Part shown: positions 8,188 through 20,184 of the stretch, piece by piece
Numbering within the stretch: the stretch's first letter is position 1
Layout of the letters: the number at the start of each line of letters is the position of its first letter
Assembly (NCBI RefSeq): GCF_014203555.1
Contig: NZ_JACHJH010000001.1
Span: 544,013 to 608,012, forward strand
Source of the DNA: Streptomyces olivoverticillatus
GTDB lineage: Bacteria; Actinomycetota; Actinomycetes; Streptomycetales; Streptomycetaceae
Reading direction: 5' to 3'
DNA length: 64,000 nt
Notes under the pieces: model-generated
Databases searched by the model: none
The model's input: only the letters and a program-made list of their open reading frames with translations
What the model was told of the DNA's origin: nothing
Translations under genes and position numbers: made by a program

Positions 8188-9165
8188 ATGCTGAGATTCC
8201 TCGCCCGCCGCACCGCCGGTGCGCTCGTCATCATCCTGCTGATCAGCGCGATCACGTTCTTCCTGTTCTTCGCGCTGCCCTCCGACCCGGCACGGATGTC
8301 CTGCGGCAAGAACTGCACCGCCGACGCGCTCGCGGTCATCCACAAGAACCTGGGCCTCGACCAGCCGGTGCCCGTCCAGTACTGGCACTACATGGCGGGC
8401 ATCTTCACCGGCCGCGACTTCTCCGTCGGCCACTGCTCGGCCCCCTGCTTCGGCTACTCCTTCTCCAACCAGCAGCCGGTGTGGGGCACCATCGTGGACC
8501 GCTTCCCCACCACCCTGTCGCTCACCCTGGGCAGCGCCGTCGTCTTCCTGACCGTCGGCGTCGGCTTCGGCATGATCGCCGCGGCGTTCCAGGGCCGGTG
8601 GCCCGACAAGTTCTTCAGCTCGCTGTCGCTGATCGCCAACTCGCTGCAGATCTACTTCGTCGGCATCATCGCCCTCGCCGTGTTCGTCACCGGACTGCAC
8701 TGGATGGACAACCCCGCCTACTACCCGATCACCGAGAACCCCGCGAAATGGTTCACCGGGATGCTCATCCCCTGGCTGGTGCTGTCCATCATCTTCGTCG
8801 CCAACTACACCCGGATGACCCGCTCCCAGATGGTCGAGCAGCTCTCCGAGGACCATGTGTGCACCGCCCGCGCCAAGGGGCTCGGCCACCGCACGGTCTT
8901 CTTCCGCTACGCGTGGCGGGGTGCGCTCGCCCCCATCGTCACCATCTTCGGCATCGACCTCGGCTCGCTCTTCGGCGGCGCCATCATCACCGAGTTCACG
9001 TTTAGCCTGCACGGGCTCGGGCGGCTCGCGGTGGACTCCGTCGGCCAGACCGATCTGCCGACGCTGATGGCGGTGATGCTGATCAGCTGCGCGGCGATCG
9101 TGGTGGCAAACATTGTCGTCGATGCCGCCTATGCCTTTATCGATCCGCGGGTGCGGCTTGCGTAG
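8188..9165 (+). CDS. Oligopeptide ABC transporter permease, operon A (DppB/OppB type; BldKC-like position)
   Basis: A 325-residue permease with an OppB-type N-terminus (MLRFLARRTAGALVIILLIS), about six transmembrane segments and the EAA-like loop CTARAKGLGHRTVFFRYAWR. An external loop contains two Cys pairs (SCGKNC and CSAPC), unusual in this family and possibly a disulphide-stabilised periplasmic-side loop. The last about 20 codons (VANIVVDAAYAFIDP region) use more A/T-ending codons than their neighbours. Downstream, a Streptomyces-type repeat separates it from the ATPase genes. Confidence 0.85.
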   Translation: MLRFLARRTAGALVIILLISAITFFLFFALPSDPARMSCGKNCTADALAVIHKNLGLDQPVPVQYWHYMAGIFTGRDFSVGHCSAPCFGYSFSNQQPVWGTIVDRFPTTLSLTLGSAVVFLTVGVGFGMIAAAFQGRWPDKFFSSLSLIANSLQIYFVGIIALAVFVTGLHWMDNPAYYPITENPAKWFTGMLIPWLVLSIIFVANYTRMTRSQMVEQLSEDHVCTARAKGLGHRTVFFRYAWRGALAPIVTIFGIDLGSLFGGAIITEFTFSLHGLGRLAVDSVGQTDLPTLMAVMLISCAAIVVANIVVDAAYAFIDPRVRLA

Positions 9166-9250
9166 TCGGCTGCGGGTCGTTCGTGGCTGGTCGCGCCCAC
9201 GCGGCGGAGCCGCATGTGGAAGCTGTCCCGCGCCCCTTACGGGGCACTCA
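9166..9250. repeat. Streptomyces-type intergenic palindromic repeat inside operon A
   Basis: The interval carries GCGGC-gga-GCCGC (9201-9213) and GCCCC-TTAC-GGGGC (9232-9245) and the phrase GTGGCTGGTCGCGCCCACGC (9183-9202). I recognise this mosaic as one scattered between genes in many Streptomyces genomes. It fills the gap between permease and ATPase. Confidence 0.65.
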
Positions 9251-9268
9251 GCCCCAGGAGTTCACACC

Positions 9269-10285
9269 GTGACCGCGTTCCTCTCCGTCAAGGATCTCTT
9301 CGTCCGGTTCTCCACCGAGGACGGCACCGTCAAGGCCGTCGACGGTCTCTCCTTCGATCTGGAGCGCGGCCGCACCCTCGGCATCGTCGGCGAGTCCGGC
9401 TCCGGCAAGTCCGTCACCAGCCTCTCCGTGCTCGGGCTGCACGACGCCCGCTCCACCGAGATCCGCGGCGAGATCCTGCTCGACGGGCAGGAGCTGACCG
9501 GCGCGCCGGAGTCCGTGCTGGAGAAGCTGCGCGGCGACAAGATGGCGATGATCTTCCAGGACTCGCTGACCGCCCTCTCGCCGTACTACACCGTCGGCCG
9601 CCAGATCGCCGAGCCGTACCGCAAGCACACCGGCGCCTCCAAGCGCGAGGCGCGGCAGCGGGCGGTCGAGATGCTGGAGAAGGTGGGCATCCCCAACCCC
9701 TCGCTGCGCGTCGACGACTACCCCCACCAGTTCTCCGGCGGGATGCGCCAGCGCGCGATGATCGCGATGGCACTGGTCTGCGACCCGGAGCTGCTGATCG
9801 CCGACGAGCCGACGACCGCGCTCGACGTGACCGTCCAGGCGCAGATCCTGGATCTGCTCAAGGACCTGCAGCAGCAGACCGGTTCGGCGATCGTGCTGAT
9901 CACCCACGACCTGGGGGTCGTCGCCAACACGGTGGACGAGCTGCTGGTGATGTACGCGGGGCGGGCCGTCGAGCGCGGGTCGGTGCGGGAGGTGCTGCGG
10001 GCGCCGCAGCACCCGTACACCTGGGGGCTGCTGGGGTCGATGCCGCGGCTGACGTCCGACGTGAACGAGCCGCTCACCCCGATCCCGGGCACCCCGCCGA
10101 GCCTGCTGGCGCCGCCGCCCGGCTGCCCCTTCCATCCGCGCTGCGCGTACACCGCCGAGGCGGGGGGCGAGGTCTGCCGCACCGAGCGGCCCGTGCTCCC
10201 TCCGGGGCGGGGCGCCGCCTGCCATCTGAGCGCGGAGCGGAAGCGGACCGTCTTCAACGAGCAGATCAAGCCCCGGCTGGGCTGA
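9269..10285 (+). CDS. Oligopeptide ABC transporter ATP-binding protein, operon A (DppD/OppD type)
   Basis: A 338-residue ATPase with Walker A GESGSGKS (residues 41-48), the Q-loop in [12 protein letters not shown], signature FSGGMRQR, Walker B LLIADEP and the switch His in ITHDLG. The C-terminal oligopeptide/dipeptide domain carries the CPFHPRC cysteine motif that binds an iron-sulphur cluster in characterised relatives. I chose GTG 9269 because AGGAG lies at 9256-9260; longer readings enter the intergenic repeat. It powers import with the next gene as a heterodimer. Confidence 0.88.
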   Translation: MTAFLSVKDLFVRFSTEDGTVKAVDGLSFDLERGRTLGIVGESGSGKSVTSLSVLGLHDARSTEIRGEILLDGQELTGAPESVLEKLRGDKMAMIFQDSLTALSPYYTVGRQIAEPYRKHTGASKREARQRAVEMLEKVGIPNPSLRVDDYPHQFSGGMRQRAMIAMALVCDPELLIADEPTTALDVTVQAQILDLLKDLQQQTGSAIVLITHDLGVVANTVDELLVMYAGRAVERGSVREVLRAPQHPYTWGLLGSMPRLTSDVNEPLTPIPGTPPSLLAPPPGCPFHPRCAYTAEAGGEVCRTERPVLPPGRGAACHLSAERKRTVFNEQIKPRLG

Positions 10286-10295
10286 GGAGCGAGCC

Positions 10296-11426
<1,131 letters not shown>

Positions 11427-11432
<6 letters not shown>

Positions 11433-11449
11433 CCGGATCTCGGCTGCCC
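11427..11449. terminator. Compact bidirectional hairpin between convergent operons A and B
   Basis: GGGTAGCCG (11427-11435) pairs with CGGCTGCCC (11441-11449), one G-U pair, 5-base loop. It overlaps both stop codons and is the only candidate terminator for either operon. Confidence 0.5.
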
Positions 11450-12489
11450 TACGCCCCCGTTTCGTTCGGGACCACGCTGCGTTCCTCCGCGAAGTGGCAC
11501 GCCGATACGTGCGCCGCTGGGCCCCCCGGCTCGCGGAACCACTCCGGGATCTCCAGTGGCGGGACCTCCGCCGTGCACTTCGGCTGGGCCTTCCAGCAGC
11601 GGGTGCGGAAGCGGCAGCCCGACGGCGGATGTGCCGGCGACGGCACGTCCCCCGCCAACAAAATCCGTTCGCTCCGGGCGCGCGGGTCCGGGACGGGGAC
11701 CGCCGACAGCAGCGCCTGGGTGTAGGGGTGCGTCGGGTGGTCGTAGATCTGGACGTCCGTGCCGACCTCCGCGAGCTTGCCCAGGTACATCACCGCCACC
11801 CGGTCCGAGATGTGCCGTACCACCGACAGGTCGTGCGCGATGAAGACGTACGACAGCTCGAACTGCTGCTGCAGCCGTGCCAGCAGGTTGACGACCTGGG
11901 CCTGCACCGAGACGTCCAGCGCCGAGACCGGCTCGTCACAGATGATGATCTCGGGGTTGAGCGCCAGGCCGCGCGCGATGCCGATGCGCTGCCGCTGACC
12001 GCCCGAGAACTGGTGCGGATAGCGGTTGATGTATTCGGGGTTCAGGCCCACCACGTCCAGCAGTTCGCGCACCTTCCGCCGCCGGTCGCCCTTGGGGGCC
12101 ACCTCCGGGTGGATGTCGAAGGGCTCGCCGATGATGTCGCCGACCGTCATCCGCGGGTTGAGCGAGGTGTACGGGTCCTGGAAGACCATCTGGATGTTGC
12201 GACGCACCGCCTTCAGGGCGCGCCCGGACAGCCTGGTGATGTCCTCGCCCTTGTAGCGGATGTGCCCGGCGGTGGGCCGCTCCAGGTGGACCAGCATCTT
12301 CGCGACCGTCGACTTGCCGCAGCCCGACTCCCCCACGATGCCCAGTGTCTCGCCGCGCCGGAGCTCGAAGGAGACGCCGTCGACGGCGTGGACGGCGCCG
12401 GTCTGCTTCTTGAAGAGGATGCCCCGGGTGAGCGGGTAGTGCTTGACCAGGTCCCGGACCTCCAGGAGCGCCTCGCCGTCAGCCCTCAT
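11449..12489 (-). CDS. Oligopeptide ABC transporter ATP-binding protein, operon B (OppF type)
   Basis: A 346-residue ATPase, last gene of operon B. It has Walker [10 protein letters not shown], signature FSGGQRQR, Walker B IIICDEP, and the C-terminal cysteine motif [17 protein letters not shown] 12489 overlaps the upstream OppD gene by 11 bases, indicating coupled translation. From about residue 80 to 220 it is almost identical, in both protein and DNA, to the OppF gene of operon C (17974-19122), far more than the binding proteins are to each other. Confidence 0.88.
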   Translation of the reverse strand: MRADGEALLEVRDLVKHYPLTRGILFKKQTGAVHAVDGVSFELRRGETLGIVGESGCGKSTVAKMLVHLERPTAGHIRYKGEDITRLSGRALKAVRRNIQMVFQDPYTSLNPRMTVGDIIGEPFDIHPEVAPKGDRRRKVRELLDVVGLNPEYINRYPHQFSGGQRQRIGIARGLALNPEIIICDEPVSALDVSVQAQVVNLLARLQQQFELSYVFIAHDLSVVRHISDRVAVMYLGKLAEVGTDVQIYDHPTHPYTQALLSAVPVPDPRARSERILLAGDVPSPAHPPSGCRFRTRCWKAQPKCTAEVPPLEIPEWFREPGGPAAHVSACHFAEERSVVPNETGA

Positions 12490-13480
12490 CGAGGGTCTCC
12501 TTCCAGAAGTGGCAGGCGCTGGCGCGGCCCGGGGCCACGGTGAACAGCGGGGGCCGGTCCGTGCGGCAGATGTCCCGGGCGCGGGGGCAGCGCGGGTTGA
12601 ACGGGCAGCCGGAGGGGATGTCGGTGAGGTTGGGCGGCAGGCCCTTGATGGCGTAGAGCTCGCGGCCCTTGCGGTCCAGGCGCGGGATGGAGGCCAGCAG
12701 GCCGCGGGTGTAGGGGTGGGCGGGTGCGGCGTACAGGTCGTGGACGGGGGCGGTCTCCACGATGCGGCCCGCGTACATCACCGCGATCTTGTCGGCGACG
12801 TCCGCGACGACACCCAGGTCGTGGGTGATCAGGATCAGACCCATGTTGAACTCGCGCTGCAACTCCGCGAGCAGATCCATCACCTGCGCCTGGACGGTCA
12901 CATCCAGCGCCGTCGTCGGCTCGTCCGCGATGATCAGGTCCGGCTCCAGGGCCAGCGCCATCGCAATCATGATGCGCTGCCGCATACCGCCCGAGAACTG
13001 GTGCGGATAGTCGCGCACCCGGTCCGCGGCGGCGGGGATGCGGACGCGCTCCATCAGCTGTACGGCTCGGGCGCGGGCGTCCTTGCGGGACATGCCCTGG
13101 TGCACCTCGAACATCTCGCCGAGCTGGGCGCCCACGGTCATCACGGGGTTGAGCGAGGACAGCGCGTCCTGGAAGATCATCGCCAGTTCGGCGCCGCGCA
13201 CCCTGCGCCGCTGCTCCTCGCCCATGCGCAGCAGGTCCCGGCCGCGGAAGAGGACCTCGCCGCCGGTGACGAAGCCGGGCGGCGAGTCGAGGATGCCCAT
13301 CACCGCCTGCGCGGTCACCGACTTGCCCGACCCGGACTCGCCGAGCACGGCCAGCGTCTGCCCGGCCTCGACGGTGTAGCTGACGCCGCCCACGGCCTTG
13401 GCCACCCCGTCCCGGGTGCGGAACTCCACGTGCAGGTCGCGTACGTCCAGCAGGGTCGCCGGCTGCTCGTCCGCCGTCAT
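12479..13480 (-). CDS. Oligopeptide ABC transporter ATP-binding protein, operon B (OppD type)
   Basis: A 333-residue ATPase starting [20 protein letters not shown], with Walker [10 protein letters not shown], signature FSGGMRQR, Walker B LIIADEP and C-terminal [17 protein letters not shown] 13480 follows GAGGAG; the frame upstream of it runs antisense-like through the OppC gene and is not part of the protein. The gap to OppC is 11 bases. A stretch around 12800-13010 is nearly identical in DNA to the OppD gene of operon C. Confidence 0.88.
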   Translation of the reverse strand: MTADEQPATLLDVRDLHVEFRTRDGVAKAVGGVSYTVEAGQTLAVLGESGSGKSVTAQAVMGILDSPPGFVTGGEVLFRGRDLLRMGEEQRRRVRGAELAMIFQDALSSLNPVMTVGAQLGEMFEVHQGMSRKDARARAVQLMERVRIPAAADRVRDYPHQFSGGMRQRIMIAMALALEPDLIIADEPTTALDVTVQAQVMDLLAELQREFNMGLILITHDLGVVADVADKIAVMYAGRIVETAPVHDLYAAPAHPYTRGLLASIPRLDRKGRELYAIKGLPPNLTDIPSGCPFNPRCPRARDICRTDRPPLFTVAPGRASACHFWKETLDEG

Positions 13481-13491
13481 CGGGCCGCTCC

Positions 13492-14466
13492 TCAGCGCAA
13501 CTTGGGGTCGAGGGCGTCGCGCACCGCGTCGCCGAGCATGATGAACGCGAGCACCGTGACGCTCAGCGCCCCCGCCGGCCACAGCAGCATGTGCGGGGCG
13601 TTGCGGATCTGGCCGGAGGCGTTGGAGATGTCGATCCCCCAGGAGACCGTGGGCGGTTTGAGCCCGACGCCCACGAAGGAGAGGGTGGCCTCCAGGGCGA
13701 TGTACGTGCCGAGGGCGATGGTGGCCACGACGATGACGGGCGCCACCGCGTTGGGCCCGATGTGCCGCAGCAGCAGCCGCCCGTTGCCCGCGCCGAGCGA
13801 GCGCGCCGCCTGGACGTAGTCGTGCTGCTTGGCGCCGACCACCGAGCCGCGCGCGATGCGGGAGATCTGCGGCCAGCCGAGCAGCACGATGAAGCCGACC
13901 ACCGGCCAGACCGAGCCGCCGGTGACCACGGAGAGGAAGACCAGGCCGCCGAGGATGATGGGGATGCCGAAGAAGATGTCGGCGAGCCGGGAGAGCAGCC
14001 CGTCCCACCAGCCGCCGAAGAAGCCGGCCAGCCCGCCCAGCACACCGCCCAGCAGCGCGGCGCCGGCGGTTGCGCAGACGCCGACGGTGATCGAGGCCCG
14101 CGCCCCGTAGACCGTACGGGTGTAGACGTCGCAGCCCTGGGCGTCGAAGCCGAAGGGGTGGCCGGGCTGGGAGCCTTCCTGGGCCTTGGCCAGGTCGCAC
14201 TGGAGGGGGTTGCCGCTCGCGATGAGGCCGGGCCACAGGGCGATCAGGACGAGGAAGGCGATGACGAGCGCAGAGACGACGAAGACGGGGTTGCGGCGCA
14301 GGTCGTGCCAGGCGTCGGACCACAGGGAGCGGGCCTTGCCGCTGGCGGGGCCGCCGGGCACGGGCCCGGTCCCGAGCGCTTCCGCGTCGCCGGTGGCCAG
14401 GCTCATGGCGCCGCCGCCCCCGGACTGGATGGCGTCCTTCGGGTCGTGGGGGTCGGGCTCAGGCAT
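13492..14466 (-). CDS. Oligopeptide ABC transporter permease, operon B (OppC type)
   Basis: A 324-residue permease with a soluble N-terminal tail of about 55 residues, about six transmembrane segments, an external loop with two Cys (LQCDLAKA and AQGCDVYT), and the EAA-type loop VQAARSLGAGNGRLLLRHIG. The start overlaps the end of OppB by 8 bases, the same overlap as in operon C, which supports this ATG. It pairs with OppB to form the translocation channel. Confidence 0.86.
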   Translation of the reverse strand: MPEPDPHDPKDAIQSGGGGAMSLATGDAEALGTGPVPGGPASGKARSLWSDAWHDLRRNPVFVVSALVIAFLVLIALWPGLIASGNPLQCDLAKAQEGSQPGHPFGFDAQGCDVYTRTVYGARASITVGVCATAGAALLGGVLGGLAGFFGGWWDGLLSRLADIFFGIPIILGGLVFLSVVTGGSVWPVVGFIVLLGWPQISRIARGSVVGAKQHDYVQAARSLGAGNGRLLLRHIGPNAVAPVIVVATIALGTYIALEATLSFVGVGLKPPTVSWGIDISNASGQIRNAPHMLLWPAGALSVTVLAFIMLGDAVRDALDPKLR

Positions 14467-15382
14467 AGCGGATCCTCGGGTCGAGCACGGCGTAGAGGAG
14501 GTCGACGAGCAGATTGGCCACCAGGAAGACGATGACCAGGATCGTCACGAAGCCCACGACGGTCGGCGAGTTCTGCCGCAGGATGCCCTGGTAGAGCTCG
14601 TAGCCGACGCCGTGGATGTTGAAGATCCGCTCGGTGACGATGGCGCCGCCCATCAGCGCGCCCACGTCGGTGCCGATGAAGGTGGCCACGGGGATGAGGG
14701 AGTTGCGCAGCAGGTGCCGGGTGACGACGCGGTGCCGCGGCAGGCCCTTGGCGACGGCCGTGCGCAGGTAGTCGGCGCGGGAGTTCTCGACGATGGAGGT
14801 GCGGGTCAGCCGGGTGACGTAGGCGAGCGAGACGAGCCCCAGCACCACGCCGGGCAGCAGCAGTTCGTCGAGGGGGGCAGCCGGTGAGACGGACGGGGAG
14901 ACGACCTGCCACTTCACCCCGAAGAGGTACTGCAGCACATAGCCGCTGACGAAGGTGGGGACGGAGACCACGACCAGGGTGACGAGCAGGACGCTCGTGT
15001 CCACCGAGCGCCCGCGGCGCAGGCCGCTGAGCAGGCCCAGGGTGATGCCGATGACGATCTCGAAGACGATCGCGACGAGCGTCAGGCGCAGCGTCACGGG
15101 GAAGGCGTCGTACATCAGCTCGGTGACCTTCTGGCCGTTGAAGGCGGTGCCGAAGTTGCCGGTGAGGATCTGCCCCATGTAGTGCAGGTACTGCTTCCAG
15201 AGCGGCTGGTCGAGGTAGAGCTCCTGCCGGATGCGGGCCGCCGTCGCGGGGTCGGGCGCCTTGTCGCCGAAGAGCGCGGCGACGGGGTCGCCGAGGGCGT
15301 AGACCATGAAGAAGATCAGGAAGGTGCTGCCGATGAACACGGGGATCATCTGGAGCAGCCGCCGGATCACATACCGTCCCAT
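14459..15382 (-). CDS. Oligopeptide ABC transporter permease, operon B (OppB type)
   Basis: A 307-residue permease beginning MGRYVIRRLLQMIPVFIGST, almost the same N-terminus as OppB of operon C. It has about six transmembrane segments and the EAA-like loop RTAVAKGLPRHRVVTRHLLR. It lies 27 bases downstream of the binding-protein gene with no hairpin between, unlike operons A and C. Confidence 0.87.
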   Translation of the reverse strand: MGRYVIRRLLQMIPVFIGSTFLIFFMVYALGDPVAALFGDKAPDPATAARIRQELYLDQPLWKQYLHYMGQILTGNFGTAFNGQKVTELMYDAFPVTLRLTLVAIVFEIVIGITLGLLSGLRRGRSVDTSVLLVTLVVVSVPTFVSGYVLQYLFGVKWQVVSPSVSPAAPLDELLLPGVVLGLVSLAYVTRLTRTSIVENSRADYLRTAVAKGLPRHRVVTRHLLRNSLIPVATFIGTDVGALMGGAIVTERIFNIHGVGYELYQGILRQNSPTVVGFVTILVIVFLVANLLVDLLYAVLDPRIRYA

Positions 15383-15409
15383 CGGGGCTCCGGGGTGCTG
15401 GTACGGGCG

Positions 15410-17035
15410 TTACTTGACCTGGATCCGCTCGTAGACGGGCACGCTGAAGGGGTTGAGCTCGACGCCCGAGAGGTTGGCGGTGTAGCCCGCGCTGCCGTTC
15501 TGGTACCAGAGGGGGACGGCGGGCATCTGGTCGGCGAGGATCTTCTCCGCGTCCTGGAAGGTGGCGACGGCCTTGCCGGTGTCGGACTCGGCGTTGGCGT
15601 CGTCGATCAGCTTGTCGAACTGCGGGTTGCTGAACTTGCCGTAGTTGGAGGAGGCGTCGGTGTAGTAGAGGGGCTGGAGGAAGTTCTGCGCCAGCGGATA
15701 GTCCATCTGCCAGCCGGAACGGAACATGCCGGTCATGCGCAGCCCGGAGACCTGGTTGCGGAAGTCGGCGAAGGTGCCGACGGGGTTGACCGTGCAGGCC
15801 CGGTCCTGGCCGAGGGCGTTGTTGATGCTGTTGCAGACCGCGTCCATCCACACCCGGTGCGAGCCGGTGTCGACGTTCGAGGTGATGGTGACGTGCCCGC
15901 CGGGCAGGCCGCCGCCCTCCTGGATCAGCCGCTTGGCTTCGTCGGGGTTGTACGTACAGGCGTCACCGCACAGGCCTTCCTTGTAGCCGCCCTTGTCGCC
16001 GAGGACGGGCGAGGTCCAGTCCGAGGCCGGGGTGCGGGTCTTCTGGTAGATCTGGTCGGTGATCTGCGCGCGGTTGATGGCCATGGAGATGCCGCGGCGG
16101 ACCTTCTCCATGCCGGGCTTGTTCCAGGTCGGGTCGTACATCGGGAAGACGACGGTCTGGATGATGCCGGCCGGCTGGTTGATGTAGCGGTCGCCGAGGT
16201 CGTTCTTGACGTTCTTGAGCTGGGTGCTGGGGATGTCGTCGACGAGGTCGAGGTTGCCGGCCTGCAGATCGGTGTAGGCGGTGTTGTTGTCGGTGTAGAC
16301 CCGCAGCTCCACCCCGCTGTTCTTGGCCTTGTCCTCGCCCGGGTAGCCGTCCCACCGGCTGAGCTTCATCTGCGAGCCCCTGGTGTACGAGTCGATCATG
16401 TACGGGCCGTTGCCGACGGGCCGTTTGAGCCAGCCGGCGTGGTCGGTGAAGAACGCCCGGGGCAGCGGGGCGTAGGCGGCGTAGCCGAGGGTGTCGGGCC
16501 AGGTGGAGAACTTGGTGCGCAGCCTGACGGTGAACGTCCGGTCATCCTTGACGACGAGCCCGGAGAGGGTCTTGGCGCTCGCGGTACCGCCGGCCGGGTG
16601 GACTCTGTCGTAGCCCTCGACGTCCTGGAAGAAGGAGGCGTTCTTCTGTTTGTTGTCAATCAGCGCGGCGTAGTTCCAGGCGTCGACGAAGGACCGCGCG
16701 GTGACCTTCTCGCCATTGCTGAAGGTCCAGCCGCCCTTGACGGTGATGGTGAAGTTCTGCTGGTCGGGGCTGTCGATCTTCTCGGCGAGCATGTCCTCGG
16801 CGGCGCCGGTCCTGGGGTCGTACTGCTTGAGCCCGCGGAAGATCATGTCGAGCACCTTGCCGCCCTGGACCTCGTTGGTGTTGGCGGGCTCCAGCGGATT
16901 CTGCGGATCTCCCCAGGAGGCCCGCACCACCCCTGCCCCGGTGCCGTCCGCACCCCCACTGCATCCGGTGGCCGCCAACCCGGCCACCAGCACCCAGAGG
17001 GCGGCCCCGGCCACGGCACGCGTGCCTCGACGCAT
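15410..17035 (-). CDS. Oligopeptide-binding lipoprotein, operon B (SBP_bac_5)
   Basis: A 541-residue solute-binding lipoprotein. MRRGTRAVAG starts a signal peptide ending in AATGC with Cys25 as the lipid anchor. ATG 17035 follows GAGGAGG with a 6-base spacer; the upstream in-frame ATG at 17065 is preceded by weaker sequence. The mature protein has the QNPLEPANTNE opening shared with the operon C protein, but the two diverge widely over the ligand-binding lobes, so different peptides are likely. Cys residues (GLCGDACTY, DAVCNS, DRACTV) suggest disulphides. Confidence 0.87.
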   Translation of the reverse strand: MRRGTRAVAGAALWVLVAGLAATGCSGGADGTGAGVVRASWGDPQNPLEPANTNEVQGGKVLDMIFRGLKQYDPRTGAAEDMLAEKIDSPDQQNFTITVKGGWTFSNGEKVTARSFVDAWNYAALIDNKQKNASFFQDVEGYDRVHPAGGTASAKTLSGLVVKDDRTFTVRLRTKFSTWPDTLGYAAYAPLPRAFFTDHAGWLKRPVGNGPYMIDSYTRGSQMKLSRWDGYPGEDKAKNSGVELRVYTDNNTAYTDLQAGNLDLVDDIPSTQLKNVKNDLGDRYINQPAGIIQTVVFPMYDPTWNKPGMEKVRRGISMAINRAQITDQIYQKTRTPASDWTSPVLGDKGGYKEGLCGDACTYNPDEAKRLIQEGGGLPGGHVTITSNVDTGSHRVWMDAVCNSINNALGQDRACTVNPVGTFADFRNQVSGLRMTGMFRSGWQMDYPLAQNFLQPLYYTDASSNYGKFSNPQFDKLIDDANAESDTGKAVATFQDAEKILADQMPAVPLWYQNGSAGYTANLSGVELNPFSVPVYERIQVK

Positions 17036-17296
17036 GGAGTGCCTCCTCAGTCCCAAGTCTCCCAAGACCCACTTAGGCCAAATAACACCTCATGCAGTGA
17101 CAATATGCATCATTCTGGACGGCTTCGGGGGCAGGGGGGCGGATAAACCGCCCGTATGCGGGAGTGGGTGGAGGGGTGCCGAACTCTCACTCCGGCCCGT
17201 TGTCGAACGTAAACTCGACGACCTCGATTCGCCGGCCTGCGCCGCTATCCTGACCGGCAGGCTGCCATCAACGTTCGCGATGGAGAGGGGCGGCGC

Positions 17297-17650
17297 ATGT
17301 CCGTGGAGCACACCGAGCACGACGGCCCGTTGATCCCCAAACCCGCCCTGACGCTTCCGGCGCTCCGCCAGGCCGTCGCCACCGTGGCGCCCTCCCGTCT
17401 GCCCGAGTTCTTCGAGGACATGCAGAAGGCCTTCGTCCAGGCCGGCGAGCAGGGCAGCGTCGTCCCCATCCGCATGTTCTACCGGCATTGGGGCGTCATC
17501 GTGGAGATCGAGCGGCATCCGCAGATCGCGCGCCGCTTGCACGAAGCGGAACAGGCTCTGGACTCGGAGCACCCGGCCGTACGGGACGGAGCGATCCGCG
17601 AAGCCGGTGAGATCGTCCGTGCGGCACATCGCGAGGTCGAGCGTGGCTGA
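17297..17650 (+). CDS. DUF6247 family protein (putative antitoxin-like partner)
   Basis: A 117-residue soluble, acidic, helix-rich protein (LPALRQAVATVAPSRLPEFF; RRLHEAEQALDSEHPAVRD). I assign it to DUF6247 from memory of similar Streptomyces proteins. GGAGAGG lies eight bases before ATG 17297. The stop overlaps the next gene by 8 bases, so the two are co-translated. The small size and pairing with a RelE/ParE-sized protein suggest the first gene of a toxin-antitoxin-like module; this is inference. Confidence 0.7.
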   Translation: MSVEHTEHDGPLIPKPALTLPALRQAVATVAPSRLPEFFEDMQKAFVQAGEQGSVVPIRMFYRHWGVIVEIERHPQIARRLHEAEQALDSEHPAVRDGAIREAGEIVRAAHREVERG

Positions 17651-17894
17651 CTGGCACTGGGAAGCCGACCCGGACGGCCTGCTCGACGGCCTCCCTCCCG
17701 AGGCGGTCGCCGAGGCCGGCCTCTTGGCCCAAGAGATCGCCATACGCGATTCCATGGTCTTCCTCGACGGCGCCTCCTACACCGGACGCGGGCCGGGGGT
17801 GCGCACGGAGAGCCGTGGCCTCCTCATGCTGACCTATCTGACCGACGTCCGCAGCGAACGCATCGTCGTCATCCAGGTCTCCTGGTTCGGCTGA
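17643..17894 (+). CDS. Small RelE/ParE-like protein (putative toxin)
   Basis: An 83-residue product starting at GTG 17643 (VADWHWEADPDGLL), inside the end of the DUF6247 gene. The closing pattern GLLMLTYLTDVRSERIVVIQ has the alternating hydrophobic strands typical of the RelE/ParE fold, and the N-terminal half is helical. The catalytic residues of RelE ribonucleases are not clear to me, so it may be a degenerate or distinct member. It ends in front of a strong bidirectional hairpin. Confidence 0.6.
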   Translation: MADWHWEADPDGLLDGLPPEAVAEAGLLAQEIAIRDSMVFLDGASYTGRGPGVRTESRGLLMLTYLTDVRSERIVVIQVSWFG

Positions 17895-17911
17895 CCCGGC
17901 CCAACGCCGAA

Positions 17912-17951
17912 CGGGGGCTCCCCCCGGACCGAAGTCCGGGAGAGCCCCCGC
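17912..17951. terminator. Bidirectional hairpin between the TA-like pair and operon C
   Basis: CGGGGGCTCCCCCCGGAC (17912-17929) pairs with GTCCGGGAGAGCCCCCG (17935-17951) with one bulge, around a short GAA-containing loop. It can end both the plus-strand pair and the minus-strand operon C. Confidence 0.75.
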
Positions 17952-17973
17952 TGTTGCGGCAGCGCGCGAGCGC

Positions 17974-19114
<1,141 letters not shown>

Positions 19115-19122
<8 letters not shown>

Positions 19123-20173
19123 GGATCGTCTCCTTCCAGAAGTGGCACGCGCTCCGGCGGCCCGGCAGCGCGGCGCCGTCCCGCTCCGTGACGTCCAGCA
19201 GCGCCGGGGTCTCGGTGCGGCAGACGTCCTGAGCCTTGGGGCAGCGCGGGTTGAAGGCGCAACCGGAGGGGATGCTCAGCAGGTTGGGCGGCAGGCCCTT
19301 GATCGCGTAGAGCTCCTGGCCCTTCTGGTCCAGGCGCGGGATCGAGTCCAGCAGACCCCGGGTGTAGGGGTGCGCCGGCCGCTTGTAGAGCTCGCCCACG
19401 GGGGCGGTCTCCACGATCCGGCCCGCGTACATCACCGCGATCTTGTCGGCGACGTCCGCGACGACACCCAGGTCGTGGGTGATCAGGATCAGACCCATGT
19501 TGAACTCGCGCTGCAACTCCGCGAGCAGGTCCATCACCTGGGCCTGGACGGTCACGTCCAGCGCCGTCGTCGGCTCGTCCGCAATGATCAGATCCGGCTC
19601 CAGGGCCAGCGCCATCGCGATCATGATGCGCTGCCGCATACCGCCCGAGAACTGGTGCGGGTAGTCCCCGACGCGCTCCTTGGCGGCCGGGATGCGCACC
19701 CGGTCCATCAGCTCGATGGCCTTGACCTTGGCGTCCTTCTTGGACAGGCCCTGGTGCACCCGGAACATCTCGCCGAGCTGGTAGCCGACGCTGAGCACCG
19801 GGTTCAGCGAGGACAGCGCGTCCTGGAAGATCATGGCGATCTTGCTGCCACGGATCTTCCGGCGCTCCTCCGCGGACATCTTCAGCATGTCCTGGCCCCG
19901 GAAGAGGATCTCACCCTGCGGGATCTTGCCCGGCGGCATGTCGAGGATGCCCATGATGGCCTGTGCGGTCACGGACTTGCCGGAACCGGACTCGCCGAGC
20001 ACGGCGAGCGTCTCGCCGGCGTCGACCGAGTAGTTGACGCCGTTGACGGCCTTGGCCACGCCGTCACGGGTGTGGAACTCCACGTGCAGGTCGCGGACTT
20101 CGAGCAGCGGAGTGCCCTTGCCGTCCCCCGCGCGGGGCGCGGGGACCTCCGCGGTCTTGTCGATGGTGGTCAC
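19115..20173 (-). CDS. Oligopeptide ABC transporter ATP-binding protein, operon C (OppD type)
   Basis: A 352-residue ATPase. The GTG start at 20173 follows GAGGGAGG with a 5-base spacer and gives MTTIDKTAEVPAPRAGDGKG before the conserved [11 protein letters not shown]. Walker [10 protein letters not shown], signature FSGGMRQR, Walker B LIIADEP and C-terminal CAFNPRCPKAQDVC are present. It sits 11 bases downstream of OppC. DNA around 19440-19670 is nearly the same as the operon B OppD gene. Confidence 0.88.
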
Positions 20174-20184
20174 GTACGCCTCCC

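Noticed and set aside
17090..17755. 221-codon minus-strand frame over the DUF6247 gene
   Set aside because: The plus-strand pair has overlapping starts and stops and recognisable families; the minus frame has no ribosome site.
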